The notes under the pieces were generated by a model. That model saw nothing but the letters and a program-made list of their open reading frames with translations, was not told the origin of the DNA and made no database searches. From Clostridiales bacterium UBA6114 (GTDB lineage Bacteria; Bacillota; Clostridia; Oscillospirales; Butyricicoccaceae), in contig DIWE01000036.1 in NCBI GenBank assembly GCA_002423435.1, positions 85,576 through 139,681 of the forward strand: a DNA stretch of 54,106 bases, in the 5' to 3' direction. A program made the translations under genes and the position numbers. Every line of letters starts with the position of its first letter. Position 1 is the first letter of the stretch. Below, piece after piece: positions 42,030 through 50,015 of this stretch.

Positions 42030-42072
42030 GTGCCGCAAAACGCATGTTCATGCGTTTTGCGGCGCCTTTTTT
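42030..42072 (+). terminator. Terminator after the two-component genes
   Basis: Nearly continuous palindrome GCCGCAAAACGCATG-TT-CATGCGTTTTGCGGC followed by GCCTTTTTT. Confidence 0.92.
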
Positions 42073-42127
42073 GCTATGCAAAAAACAAATTTAAATACGT
42101 GGCGCTCGCCGCCGTCGACGGCAACCT

Positions 42128-42288
42128 TAGCCGGAGCATGATAATCCGAACCCGCCTTGCGTGGCATCTTATTTGCGTCCGGCTTCGTTATTGTCCTTGA
42201 TGGGCTTGGTGCCTTTCAAGGGCCGGCAACGCCGCACCGGGGCGGCCCACACCCTCGGAAACGGGTTCGGATTATCATGCTCCGGCTA
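42128..42288 (-). mobile_element. MITE-like element, family A, copy 2 (161 bp)
   Basis: Bounded by perfect 27-bp terminal inverted repeats (42128-42154 and 42262-42288) identical to those of the copy at 11757-11977, with TA at both ends. Its interior, read on the minus strand, matches copy 1 from the GGACAATAACGAAGCC block to the left end but lacks about 60 bp. It is non-coding and sits between the kinase terminator and the NEW3 gene. Confidence 0.87.
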
Positions 42289-42402
42289 CATTAAAGTTCA
42301 AAAAAACTTTACAAATGACAAAAGGTGCTTCAGCGTCATTTAAGCGAAAGGGGGTATTTTTTTATTGAGATCAAGATATTAAAAAAAGGGAGCGAATTTG
42401 AT

Positions 42403-43599
42403 ATGTCAGTGACCGCATCCTCAAAACCGGGCAAAGGCTTATTCCATATCCTGCTTACCGCGGCGATTTTCACGTTTCTGGTTTGCCTCACTATGCTTCC
42501 GGCAAGCGCCGCCGGGGGACTTCAGTTGAGTACGAGCTATCCCGGCCGCACGGTCAAGGCCGGCGACAACCCGAGCTTTGACCTTGATTTTGTAAACGGC
42601 AGCGGTAAAAGTCAAAGCGTGGCGCTCAGCGTTGTGTCCATACCCGACGGCTGGAAGGGCTATTTTGAAGGAAACGGCAGCCAGGTAAACCGGGTCTTTC
42701 TAAAGAGCGGCGAAAACGCCGCCGCCGTCACCTTTAACCTGACGATTCCCGCGGCTGTCGCGGAGGGTACATACTCGGTTACAATAAAGGCGGACGCAGG
42801 AAGCGGTTTTTCGGATACGCTCAAGCTGGATGTCCACATCAATAAGGAGGAGACCGGCAGCAGCAGCTTTTCCACGCAATATCCGGAGCAGGAGGGGGCG
42901 TCCGGCGCGAATTTCAGCTTCAGCACGATGATCTTAAACAACACCCCGACAGAGCAGTCTTATAGCCTCGCGGCAAACGCACCCAGCGGATGGCAGGTCA
43001 GCTTCAAGCCGGCCGGCGAGAGCACCCAGATCGCAAGCATTTCCGTGGAAGCAAGACAGAGCAAGGGTTTAAACGTAGCGATCACACCGCCTGCCGAAAT
43101 TGCGGCGGGTAAATACACGATTCCCTGCACCGCGGTTTCGGCGGGCGAGACGCTCGGCGCAGAGCTTACGGTCGTCATCACGGGCTCATACAAAATGGAG
43201 CTTTCGACGCCCAGCGGGCGCCTGAGCTTAGACGCCAACGCCAACAGGGAAACCGCCGTTACCTTGAGCATTTCCAACAAAGGCAACGCCGATCTGCAGA
43301 ATATCAATCTGACCTCCTCCGCGCCGGACGGCTGGACGGTGCGTTTTGAGCAGCCGACCATCGCCGTGCTCAAGGCGGGAAGCACGCAGGAGGCCACCGC
43401 CTATCTCACGCCCTCGAAGGACGCCATGTCGGGCGACTATGTCACCACCATTACCGCGACAAGCCCCGAAACCTCGAGCAAGGCCGATTTCCGCGTGACG
43501 GTCAAAACCAAAACGGTCTGGGGGTTTGTGGGCATTGTGATCATTCTGGCGATGGCGGGAGGTCTTGCCTGCGTCTTCCGCAAATACGGGAGGAGATAA
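42403..43599 (+). CDS. Secreted, membrane-anchored NEW3-domain protein
   Basis: 398 residues. A signal peptide (about 12-37, ending LPASAAG) precedes three or four immunoglobulin-like repeats; the last (about 265-370) and others carry the NEW3 pattern seen as PDGWKGYFEGN, PSGWQVSFKPAGEST and PDGWTVRFEQP. A C-terminal helix (VWGFVGIVIILAMAGGLACVF) and basic tail RKYGRR anchor it outside the membrane. NEW3 proteins (COG1470 type) often accompany ABC-2 exporters; the ATPase gene begins 3 bp after this stop. The role may be in capturing or stabilising an exported product. Start 42403 follows GGGAG. Confidence 0.85.
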   Translation: MSVTASSKPGKGLFHILLTAAIFTFLVCLTMLPASAAGGLQLSTSYPGRTVKAGDNPSFDLDFVNGSGKSQSVALSVVSIPDGWKGYFEGNGSQVNRVFLKSGENAAAVTFNLTIPAAVAEGTYSVTIKADAGSGFSDTLKLDVHINKEETGSSSFSTQYPEQEGASGANFSFSTMILNNTPTEQSYSLAANAPSGWQVSFKPAGESTQIASISVEARQSKGLNVAITPPAEIAAGKYTIPCTAVSAGETLGAELTVVITGSYKMELSTPSGRLSLDANANRETAVTLSISNKGNADLQNINLTSSAPDGWTVRFEQPTIAVLKAGSTQEATAYLTPSKDAMSGDYVTTITATSPETSSKADFRVTVKTKTVWGFVGIVIILAMAGGLACVFRKYGRR

Positions 43600-43601
43600 A
43601 A

Positions 43602-44615
43602 ATGGCGGGCAACACGATCATAGAAACCCACGGGCTTACGAAGGAATACGGCCCCTTGACGGCGGTCGACAAGCTGAGCCTTTGCATAGAGCAGGGCGAG
43701 GTGTTTGGCCTTTTGGGGCCAAACGGAGCGGGGAAGACCACGACAACCCTGATGCTGCTCGGCCTGACCGAGCCGACCTGCGGCACGGCGTCCATCGCGG
43801 GCTTCGACTGCACCAGAAAGCCCATTGAGGTAAAAAAAATCACCGGATACCTCCCCGACAACGTGGGGTTCTATCCGGAAATGACCGGCCGGGAAAACCT
43901 GCGTTTCATGGGACGGATCAACGGCCTTAAGGAGGATGTGATCGAGGAACGGATCGGTGTGCTCCTCGACCGGGTGAACATGACCGAAGCCGCGGATTTA
44001 AAGGTGGGCACCTACTCCAGGGGCATGAGGCAGCGTCTGGGGATCGCCGACGTCCTCATGAAGGACCCGAAGGTGGTCATCATGGATGAGCCGACGCTCG
44101 GCATTGACCCGGAGGGAATGCGGGAGCTGATCGCGCTTATCCGGGAGCTTTCCGTAAAGGACGGGCGGACGATCCTGATCTCGTCCCATCAGCTCTATCA
44201 GGTACAGCAGATCTGCGACCGCGTGGGCATCTTCGTCAAGGGCAGGCTGATCGCCTGCGGACGCATTGACGAGCTTGGCCGGCAGCTCGAGAGCGAGGGC
44301 AGCTTCCTTCTGGAGCTGGGGGCGGACCCCCTCGACGACAGGCTTACAGGTCTTCTCCGGGAAATCGACGGTGTAAGAGACGTGACAAGGGGCGGGGAGG
44401 ATCTCCTCATTATCCAGTCCGGCACCGATATCAGAACCGCCGCCGCGCAGGTGCTCCTTAATAACGGATACCGGCTTTTGCACCTGCGGCAGAGGGGCAA
44501 CGATCTCGACGAGATCTACAGACGTTATTTTGAAAAGGCGGGTGAGAGCAATGACGGCGTCGAAAATAAAAGAAAGGGCGGCAGGCTTCCTTTCGGCAAT
44601 CGGAAAAAGGTGTGA
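43602..44615 (+). CDS. ABC exporter ATP-binding protein
   Basis: 337 residues. Walker A GLLGPNGAGKTTTT (about 37-50), Q loop in TGYLPDNVGFYPEMTG, ABC signature YSRGMRQRLGIAD, Walker B VVIMDEPTLGIDP and a switch histidine in ISSHQ. The C-terminal extension (about 230-337) is typical of ABC-2 (CcmA/NatA type) exporters. The gene overlaps the permease gene by 65 bp, an unusually long overlap. Confidence 0.95.
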   Translation: MAGNTIIETHGLTKEYGPLTAVDKLSLCIEQGEVFGLLGPNGAGKTTTTLMLLGLTEPTCGTASIAGFDCTRKPIEVKKITGYLPDNVGFYPEMTGRENLRFMGRINGLKEDVIEERIGVLLDRVNMTEAADLKVGTYSRGMRQRLGIADVLMKDPKVVIMDEPTLGIDPEGMRELIALIRELSVKDGRTILISSHQLYQVQQICDRVGIFVKGRLIACGRIDELGRQLESEGSFLLELGADPLDDRLTGLLREIDGVRDVTRGGEDLLIIQSGTDIRTAAAQVLLNNGYRLLHLRQRGNDLDEIYRRYFEKAGESNDGVENKRKGGRLPFGNRKKV

Positions 44616-45564
44616 CAGTCCCGCAGGGGGCGAGTTTGCGGCGCTTTTTCGCAAAGAGCTCGCCGACCATTTAAACAGCATACGCTTCCTCATCATCTTT
44701 GCCCTGCTTGCCCTGACAAGTATGGCAAGTCTGAGCGGGGCTCTTTCAAACATCCGGGACGCGGTTTCGCAGAGCGGCGGCGGATTTATCTTTCTGAAGC
44801 TTTTCACGACAAGCGGGAATTCCATCTATTCCTTTATGACTTTTCTGGCCTTTTTGGGCCCGCTGGCGGGAATCACGATGGGCTTTGACGCGGTTTGCAG
44901 CGAGCGGTCCCAGGGCACGCTCAACCGGCTCGCGGCGCAGCCGATATACCGTGATTCCATCATCAACGCCAAATTTCTCGCGGGCTCGGCGGTGATTGCC
45001 CTTCTGGTTTTTTCGCTGGGACTTATGATGTGCGGCGTCGGTATTCTTCGCATCGGCATCCCGCCCGGTATCGAGGAGATTTTCAGGATACTGATATTTC
45101 TGCTGTTTTCCTGGGTCTATATCTCCTTTTGGCTGGGGCTTTCGATCCTGTTCTCGGTTTTGTGCAGGCACGCGGCCACGTCCGCCCTGGCGGTAATTTC
45201 GGTATGGCTGTTCTTTTCCCTTTTTATGAGTCTTGTTGCGGGCGCGGCGGCGGATTTGATCTTTCCCACCAGCGACATTGCCGGGTACGCCAATATGCTT
45301 AAAAATTATACCCTTAATCTGGGGTTAAACCGCATCTCCCCCTTTTACCTCTTCAGCGAGGCATCCGCCACGATTCTCGACCCCAACATCCGCACGATCA
45401 GCGCAATCACTCAGTCGCAGCTTTCAGGCGCGATCGCGGGCTATCTTCCCTTTGGCCAGAGCATTTTGCTGATCTGGCCGCATCTGGTCGCGATGCTCGC
45501 GCTTACCATGGCAAGCTTCGCCGTTTCCTATGTCTGCTTCATGCGGCAGGAAATCAGGGCTTAG
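44551..45564 (+). CDS. ABC-2 type exporter permease
   Basis: 337 residues with a short cytoplasmic N-terminus and about six membrane helices; the GFDAVCSERSQGTLNRLAAQPIYR segment after helix 2 (shortened motif SERSQGTLNRLLA) is characteristic of ABC-2 permeases of the NosY/NatB type. It starts inside the ATPase gene at ATG 44551 behind GGCGGGTGAG. With the NEW3 protein and ATPase it forms a three-gene export operon; the substrate is unknown. Confidence 0.9.
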   Translation: MTASKIKERAAGFLSAIGKRCDSPAGGEFAALFRKELADHLNSIRFLIIFALLALTSMASLSGALSNIRDAVSQSGGGFIFLKLFTTSGNSIYSFMTFLAFLGPLAGITMGFDAVCSERSQGTLNRLAAQPIYRDSIINAKFLAGSAVIALLVFSLGLMMCGVGILRIGIPPGIEEIFRILIFLLFSWVYISFWLGLSILFSVLCRHAATSALAVISVWLFFSLFMSLVAGAAADLIFPTSDIAGYANMLKNYTLNLGLNRISPFYLFSEASATILDPNIRTISAITQSQLSGAIAGYLPFGQSILLIWPHLVAMLALTMASFAVSYVCFMRQEIRA

Positions 45565-45620
45565 AAAATCGCCCGAAACTGTGCGGTTTTGGCGGGCTTC
45601 GAATACCATCCTATCTTAAA

Positions 45621-45667
45621 AACCCGATACGGCGATACCGGAATGGTATCGCCGTATCGGGCTTTTT
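45621..45667. terminator. Bidirectional terminator after the ABC operon
   Basis: Perfect 17-bp arms CCCGATACGGCGATACC / GGTATCGCCGTATCGGG with a 5-nt loop, AAAA before and CTTTTT after. Confidence 0.9.
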
Positions 45668-45700
45668 CAGGGATATTGTCTTTGCAGTCAGGAAGGCCCG

Positions 45701-46612
45701 TCAGGCGCCTTCCTTTGTTCGTCTCGAAATAATTTCCAGCCAATTCAGCCTGGCGAGATAGTTGATGACCTGCACCGTATCGGCGCTCAGCGGTGAAGTG
45801 GAATCCCAGAGAAGCGAGGTTGCAACAGTGGGAGCGTCCGCGAGCGGGATACAGATCAGGCGCTGATTGTCGTATGTCATGCCCTTTCGTTCGATGGCTA
45901 CGGCAGCCCCGCTGTATACCAGGTTTTCCACCGTTTTTGCCTGCCGCGAATAGACCTCCCGGTCGGAAAGGCCGTATTTGGCGAGAAATCCGGCAATCGC
46001 GCGGTATATGACGGAATCGCCGAAATAGATCGTATAGATGTCCTCGTCGCGGAGCATGTCTGCAGTAACGATTTTGCAGGAAGCGAAGGGATGGGTAGGG
46101 CCCACATACAGGGACAAGGGGAGGGTAAACAGGGGCTCTTCGTCAAATTGCAGGAAATTGCTCTGATCCTTGTTGGTGATCATCAGGTCCACGATGCCTT
46201 GAGAAAGCTTTGCGGCCAGGTCGTCCGCGGAACACTCGATGATCCGCAGCGACATGTTTGAAGCAAAGTTCTTAAGCGGCAGGTTTTTCAGAAACGGATA
46301 GAACGTAACGGCAAGGATCGGAGGGATTGCGCACCGGATTTCGTTATTGGCGGGAGAGAGATGGCGCATGGAAATGGACAGCTCGTTTACGTCGTTTAAG
46401 AGCTTTTTTGACTTTTCAAACATGATCTGCCCTTCGGCGGTGAGCACCATTTTGTTTTTCATGCGGCGAAACAGCAAAACGCCCAGCTCATCCTCCAATT
46501 CTCTGATTGCGGCGGAAATGGAAGGCTGAGAAATATAAAGGATTTCCGCAGCCTTTCTGACGCCGCCGTACTGGCATACGGCGCAAAAAAAGCTCAATTG
46601 AGAAAGTTTCAT
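45701..46612 (-). CDS. LysR-family transcriptional regulator
   Basis: 303 residues: helix-turn-helix (about 1-60, VRKAAEILYISQPSISAAIREL) and an effector domain (about 85-295). ATG 46612 lies six bases after GGTGG; the ATG at 46618 is too close to it. It is divergent from the third TRAP operon (dctPQM, lyase, MmgE/PrpD, malic enzyme) and is its likely activator. The 340-bp region between them contains a GGTTT-N5-AAACC inverted repeat suitable as a binding site. Confidence 0.92.
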   Translation of the reverse strand: MKLSQLSFFCAVCQYGGVRKAAEILYISQPSISAAIRELEDELGVLLFRRMKNKMVLTAEGQIMFEKSKKLLNDVNELSISMRHLSPANNEIRCAIPPILAVTFYPFLKNLPLKNFASNMSLRIIECSADDLAAKLSQGIVDLMITNKDQSNFLQFDEEPLFTLPLSLYVGPTHPFASCKIVTADMLRDEDIYTIYFGDSVIYRAIAGFLAKYGLSDREVYSRQAKTVENLVYSGAAVAIERKGMTYDNQRLICIPLADAPTVATSLLWDSTSPLSADTVQVINYLARLNWLEIISRRTKEGA

Positions 46613-46952
46613 GTGCATCCACCTTCCCGTTTATAAATGATAGTTTTTTGTCAATCAGCTTAATCATACCATATTAACTAAAAAATGCAATAAAAGCGCA
46701 ATGTTTAAAAGGCGAAGCAAAATCAATTTCATATTCATTTTTTACAACATAACCTTGATCGGTTTGTGCAAAACCCTGAATATCATTATCGAGCAATCAA
46801 AAAACTTAGCGTTTTTGCCAGGGTGATAGGATAAATGTATTATGCAAGATGCAACCAAGGTGGTAATTTATATTTAAGGTGAGGCGTTTCGGATACGCCT
46901 CATACGCTTAACCTGATGGGTATCGGACAATACATAGAAAGGAATGTAAGCA
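46613..46952. other. Divergent regulatory region of the third TRAP island
   Basis: AT-rich, no gene. Contains an inverted repeat GGTTT-GTGCA-AAACC (46761-46775) as candidate LysR site, a promoter at 46815-46843, and a leader hairpin TGAGGCGT/ACGCCTCA (46880-46902) about 50 nt before dctP. Confidence 0.6.
46815..46843 (+). promoter_or_regulatory. Promoter of the third TRAP operon
   Basis: TTGCCA (46815-46820) and TATTAT (46838-46843), spacer 17 bp, giving a leader of about 100 nt before dctP. Confidence 0.7.
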
Positions 46953-48005
46953 ATGAAAAGAAGGCTCATCTCTGTTGTCTCAATCACACTTTTATTGGTT
47001 CTGTCCCTCTCCGCCTGCAGCGGCACCGGCGGTACCGCCGGCTCAACCGGCCCCGCCGACGCTTCAAGCTCCGGCAGCCCCGGCACCGCTCCGGCCAAGA
47101 CGTATACCCTGCGTCTGGGCCATGAGGGCCAGGGCGAAACCCATCCCTATCAGTACGGCGCCGAACAGTTTGCAAAGCTGGTCTCCGAGAAGACCGACGG
47201 CGCCGTAAGCATCGAAATCTACGGCAACGCTTCTCTGGGCAGCCAGAAGGAAATGGTTGAGATGGTCTACACCGGCACCCTGGACATTGTTGAAAACGTG
47301 TTTTCCGTATTTGAATCCTATTGCCCCGATATCGGATCTCTGGTCCTCCCGTTTATGTTTGACAATCTGGACCACTACTGGGCGTGCATGGACGGGGAGC
47401 TGGGCGAGGAAATTTCAGGCTGGCTCTCCGAGCGCGGTTTTACCATGCTTGCCGTTTTCCAGAACGGTGAGATCGGCCTCGAAAGCAAGTATCCCGTCGA
47501 AGTGCCAAAGGATGTAAAGGGGCTTAAGTTCCGCGCCCCCGACGGTCAGGTCGCCGATGCCATCAGCAAAAATCTGGGCCTAAACGGCACGAGTCTTGCC
47601 CTGTCCGAGCTTTATTCCGCTTTCCAGCTGGGCACAATCGAATGCGCTTCCTATCAGGTCCCCAATGTTTATTCCTACGGTTTTTATGAAGTGGCTCCCT
47701 ATTTCTGCGAACTGAACTATCAGATCATGGGGGAGCCCGTCACCATCAATACCAAGGTCTTTGAGAGCCTGCCGGAAGAATATCGGACCGCTTTGGTCGA
47801 GGCGGCACGCGAGGCCGCCGTTTTGCAGAGAGACTATGCCCAGCAGAGCGTCAAGACCTGGAGAGACGAAATGGCCGGCAAGGGCGCCACTTTCTATTAT
47901 CCGAGCGAGTCCGAGCTTTCGCAGTGGAAGGATGTTATGAATATATACGATCAATTCCCCCAGTGGCAAAGCGTGCTTGAGCTTGTGAAGTCCACGAAAT
48001 ATTGA
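46953..48005 (+). CDS. dctP: TRAP substrate-binding lipoprotein (DctP), system 3
   Basis: 350 residues. Lipoprotein signal with lipobox LSAC, a Gly/Ser/Thr-rich linker to about residue 48, then the DctP domain. The conserved arginine is in VKGLKFRAPDGQVAD. Where systems 1 and 2 have a DGQENP segment, this protein has IECASYQVPNVYSYG, so the ligand site differs. It is followed by a strong hairpin in the 87-bp gap before dctQ. Confidence 0.92.
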   Translation: MKRRLISVVSITLLLVLSLSACSGTGGTAGSTGPADASSSGSPGTAPAKTYTLRLGHEGQGETHPYQYGAEQFAKLVSEKTDGAVSIEIYGNASLGSQKEMVEMVYTGTLDIVENVFSVFESYCPDIGSLVLPFMFDNLDHYWACMDGELGEEISGWLSERGFTMLAVFQNGEIGLESKYPVEVPKDVKGLKFRAPDGQVADAISKNLGLNGTSLALSELYSAFQLGTIECASYQVPNVYSYGFYEVAPYFCELNYQIMGEPVTINTKVFESLPEEYRTALVEAAREAAVLQRDYAQQSVKTWRDEMAGKGATFYYPSESELSQWKDVMNIYDQFPQWQSVLELVKSTKY

Positions 48006-48039
48006 TCTTTTCGAAGAAGCAACGGCATTGTAAGTCCGG

Positions 48040-48073
48040 TTTTCTCTGCGGCGCCGGTGCGCCGCGGAGAAAA
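48040..48073 (+). other. Hairpin in the dctP-dctQ gap, system 3
   Basis: TTTTCTC-T-GCGGCGC pairs with GCGCCGC-G-GAGAAAA around a 4-nt loop. No T-run follows. As in system 2 it probably stabilises the dctP message or causes partial termination. Confidence 0.65.
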
Positions 48074-48092
48074 TAACAAAAGGAGAAGCACG

Positions 48093-48680
48093 ATGAATAT
48101 TTTGAAGAAATTCAACAACGCCACAAGCTGCATCACGGATAATCTCGCATGGATTGCCCTCGGTGTGCTGGCCTTAATTGTCTTCTTTCAGGTACTCAAT
48201 CGCGAAATCTTTCAGTTGGCCATCACCTGGACGGAAGAGCTCGCCCGTTTCCTGTTTGTGTGGATTACCTTGATTGGCGCCGCCGTCTGCAGCAGGAGCA
48301 AAAGCCACATCCGGGTGGATATGATTTTCCAGCTCTGGCCAAGCAGATTAACAGCTGTCCTCGGGTTGATCGGAGATGTCATAACCCTTTTTTATTTCGG
48401 CCTTTTGACTTACTGCAGCTATATCTGGAGCAGCAGCTTCTTCGGCGTTTTAAGCCAGACCATGCGGATCCCCATCGTGGCTGTGTATCTGGTAATCCCT
48501 GTCTGCGCGTTTTGCATGTTCTTTCTGGAGCTGGAACGCATGCTTCACAACTGCAATTTATTTCAGAAAACGTATATTACCCATGAAATGGAGCGCGAGC
48601 ACTCCATCCTTGAGAAAACACAGGAAAAGCCGCCGGCAGAGGACGGGGAGACCGAAAACGACAATCAGGGAGGCGAATAA
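48093..48680 (+). CDS. dctQ: TRAP transporter small membrane subunit (DctQ), system 3
   Basis: 195 residues, four membrane helices; TWTEELARFLFVWITLIGAAV is the DctQ signature. The C-terminal tail (about 160-195) is hydrophilic and acidic, longer than in most DctQ. AAAGGAGAAG precedes ATG 48093. It ends 3 bp before dctM. Confidence 0.93.
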   Translation: MNILKKFNNATSCITDNLAWIALGVLALIVFFQVLNREIFQLAITWTEELARFLFVWITLIGAAVCSRSKSHIRVDMIFQLWPSRLTAVLGLIGDVITLFYFGLLTYCSYIWSSSFFGVLSQTMRIPIVAVYLVIPVCAFCMFFLELERMLHNCNLFQKTYITHEMEREHSILEKTQEKPPAEDGETENDNQGGE

Positions 48681-48683
48681 GGC

Positions 48684-49958
48684 ATGTTCGGATTTGTATT
48701 GGTAGTGGGATTCTTTGTTCTGATCTTTATCGGCGTGCCTATCGCATGCGCAATCGGCCTTGTTTCCGTCTCCTATTTTGTGATACAGGGCGACATGAGC
48801 TTCGTGACTATTATGGCCTCCAAAATGTTCAGCGGCATCAACTCCTTTGAACTATTGGCGATCCCTCTTTTTATTCTCGCCGGCGACCTTTTGTACGCGG
48901 GCAAAATTTCTCAGACCCTTGTGAACCTGGCCGGCGCGTTTGTGGGACAGATCCGCGGCGGAATGGCAATGGTAACCACCGTCGCCTGCGCCCTGTTCGG
49001 CGCCGTGTCCGGCTCCGGTCCCGCCACCACAGCGGCAATCGGCGCCGTCGTCGCGGAGCCTTTGGAAAAGCAGGGCTATCCGAGATCCTTCTCTGCCGCG
49101 ACGATCGCGGCTTCGGGCCCGCTGGGCATTTTAATTCCGCCGAGTGTGCTGATGGTCATCTTCGGCTGCACCACGGGCACTCCCATCGGCAAGCTGCTGA
49201 TGGCGGGCATCGGTCCGGGCCTTCTTTACGCGCTTTTAATGTGTATTTACCAATATTTTATCTGCAAAAAGAAAAACTGGGGCACCGTATCCCGGTTTTC
49301 TGTGAAAAAAATCGCAAAGGCATTCCGGGAGGCAATCCTCGCCCTCCTTGTCCCCGTCATCATCCTCGGCGGTATTTATTCCGGCATTTTCACCCCGACC
49401 GAAGCGGCGGCGGTCGCCGTCGCCTACGCGCTGGTCATCGGACTCTTTGTGTATCGCTCCATCAGCGTAAAGACGCTCCCCTCGATCCTCAAGGGAAGCG
49501 CCATCACGATGGCCTCGGTCATGTTCATCACGGGCAACATCAGCTTCTTCGGGTATATTCTTACGCGTGAACGCATTCCCGAGACGCTTGCCGCTCTCGC
49601 TTTAAGAACTGTCGGCAGCGCAACCGGATTTATGGTGATCACCTGCCTGATCCTGTTTGTTGCCGGTATGATCGAAGCGGGCTCCTCCTGCATTTTGCTC
49701 CTTGCGCCGCTGCTCTTTCCAATTTCACAGGCCTTCGGCATCGATCCCGTTTATTACGGGGCAATATTTGTCGCAGACCTTGCGATCGGCATGATCACCC
49801 CGCCCGTCGCGGCCACCCTCTACGTTGCCCAGAGAATCTGCAAGATAGACATTTCACGGGTGGTTGGACAGCTGCTTCCATACATGGCGGTGCAAAGCAT
49901 CGGTCTGGCACTGTGCATCCTATTCCCGCAGATTGTCATGTTCCTGCCGAACCTCTGA
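48684..49958 (+). CDS. dctM: TRAP transporter large membrane subunit (DctM), system 3
   Basis: 424 residues, about 12 membrane helices; FELLAIPLFILAGDLLY, GAVSGSGPATTAAIGAVV, GILIPPSVLMVIFG and AIGMITPPVAATLYVA are family segments. It is only moderately similar in motif detail to the other two DctM in the window, so the three systems are not recent duplicates. It is followed after 57 bp by the lyase gene. Confidence 0.94.
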   Translation: MFGFVLVVGFFVLIFIGVPIACAIGLVSVSYFVIQGDMSFVTIMASKMFSGINSFELLAIPLFILAGDLLYAGKISQTLVNLAGAFVGQIRGGMAMVTTVACALFGAVSGSGPATTAAIGAVVAEPLEKQGYPRSFSAATIAASGPLGILIPPSVLMVIFGCTTGTPIGKLLMAGIGPGLLYALLMCIYQYFICKKKNWGTVSRFSVKKIAKAFREAILALLVPVIILGGIYSGIFTPTEAAAVAVAYALVIGLFVYRSISVKTLPSILKGSAITMASVMFITGNISFFGYILTRERIPETLAALALRTVGSATGFMVITCLILFVAGMIEAGSSCILLLAPLLFPISQAFGIDPVYYGAIFVADLAIGMITPPVAATLYVAQRICKIDISRVVGQLLPYMAVQSIGLALCILFPQIVMFLPNL

Positions 49959-50015
49959 TTTCGGAGAACACGGTCTTTTTACATAAACAAGAATAAATCA
50001 TAGGAGGTTTCTTTC

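Larger units (their letters stand above)
42015..42402. other. Intergenic region between the two-component system and the NEW3/ABC operon
   Basis: Contains the kinase terminator (42030-42072) and MITE copy 2 (42128-42288). The remaining 114 bp before the NEW3 gene is AT-rich and must hold its promoter, but no convincing -35/-10 pair is seen. Confidence 0.6.
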
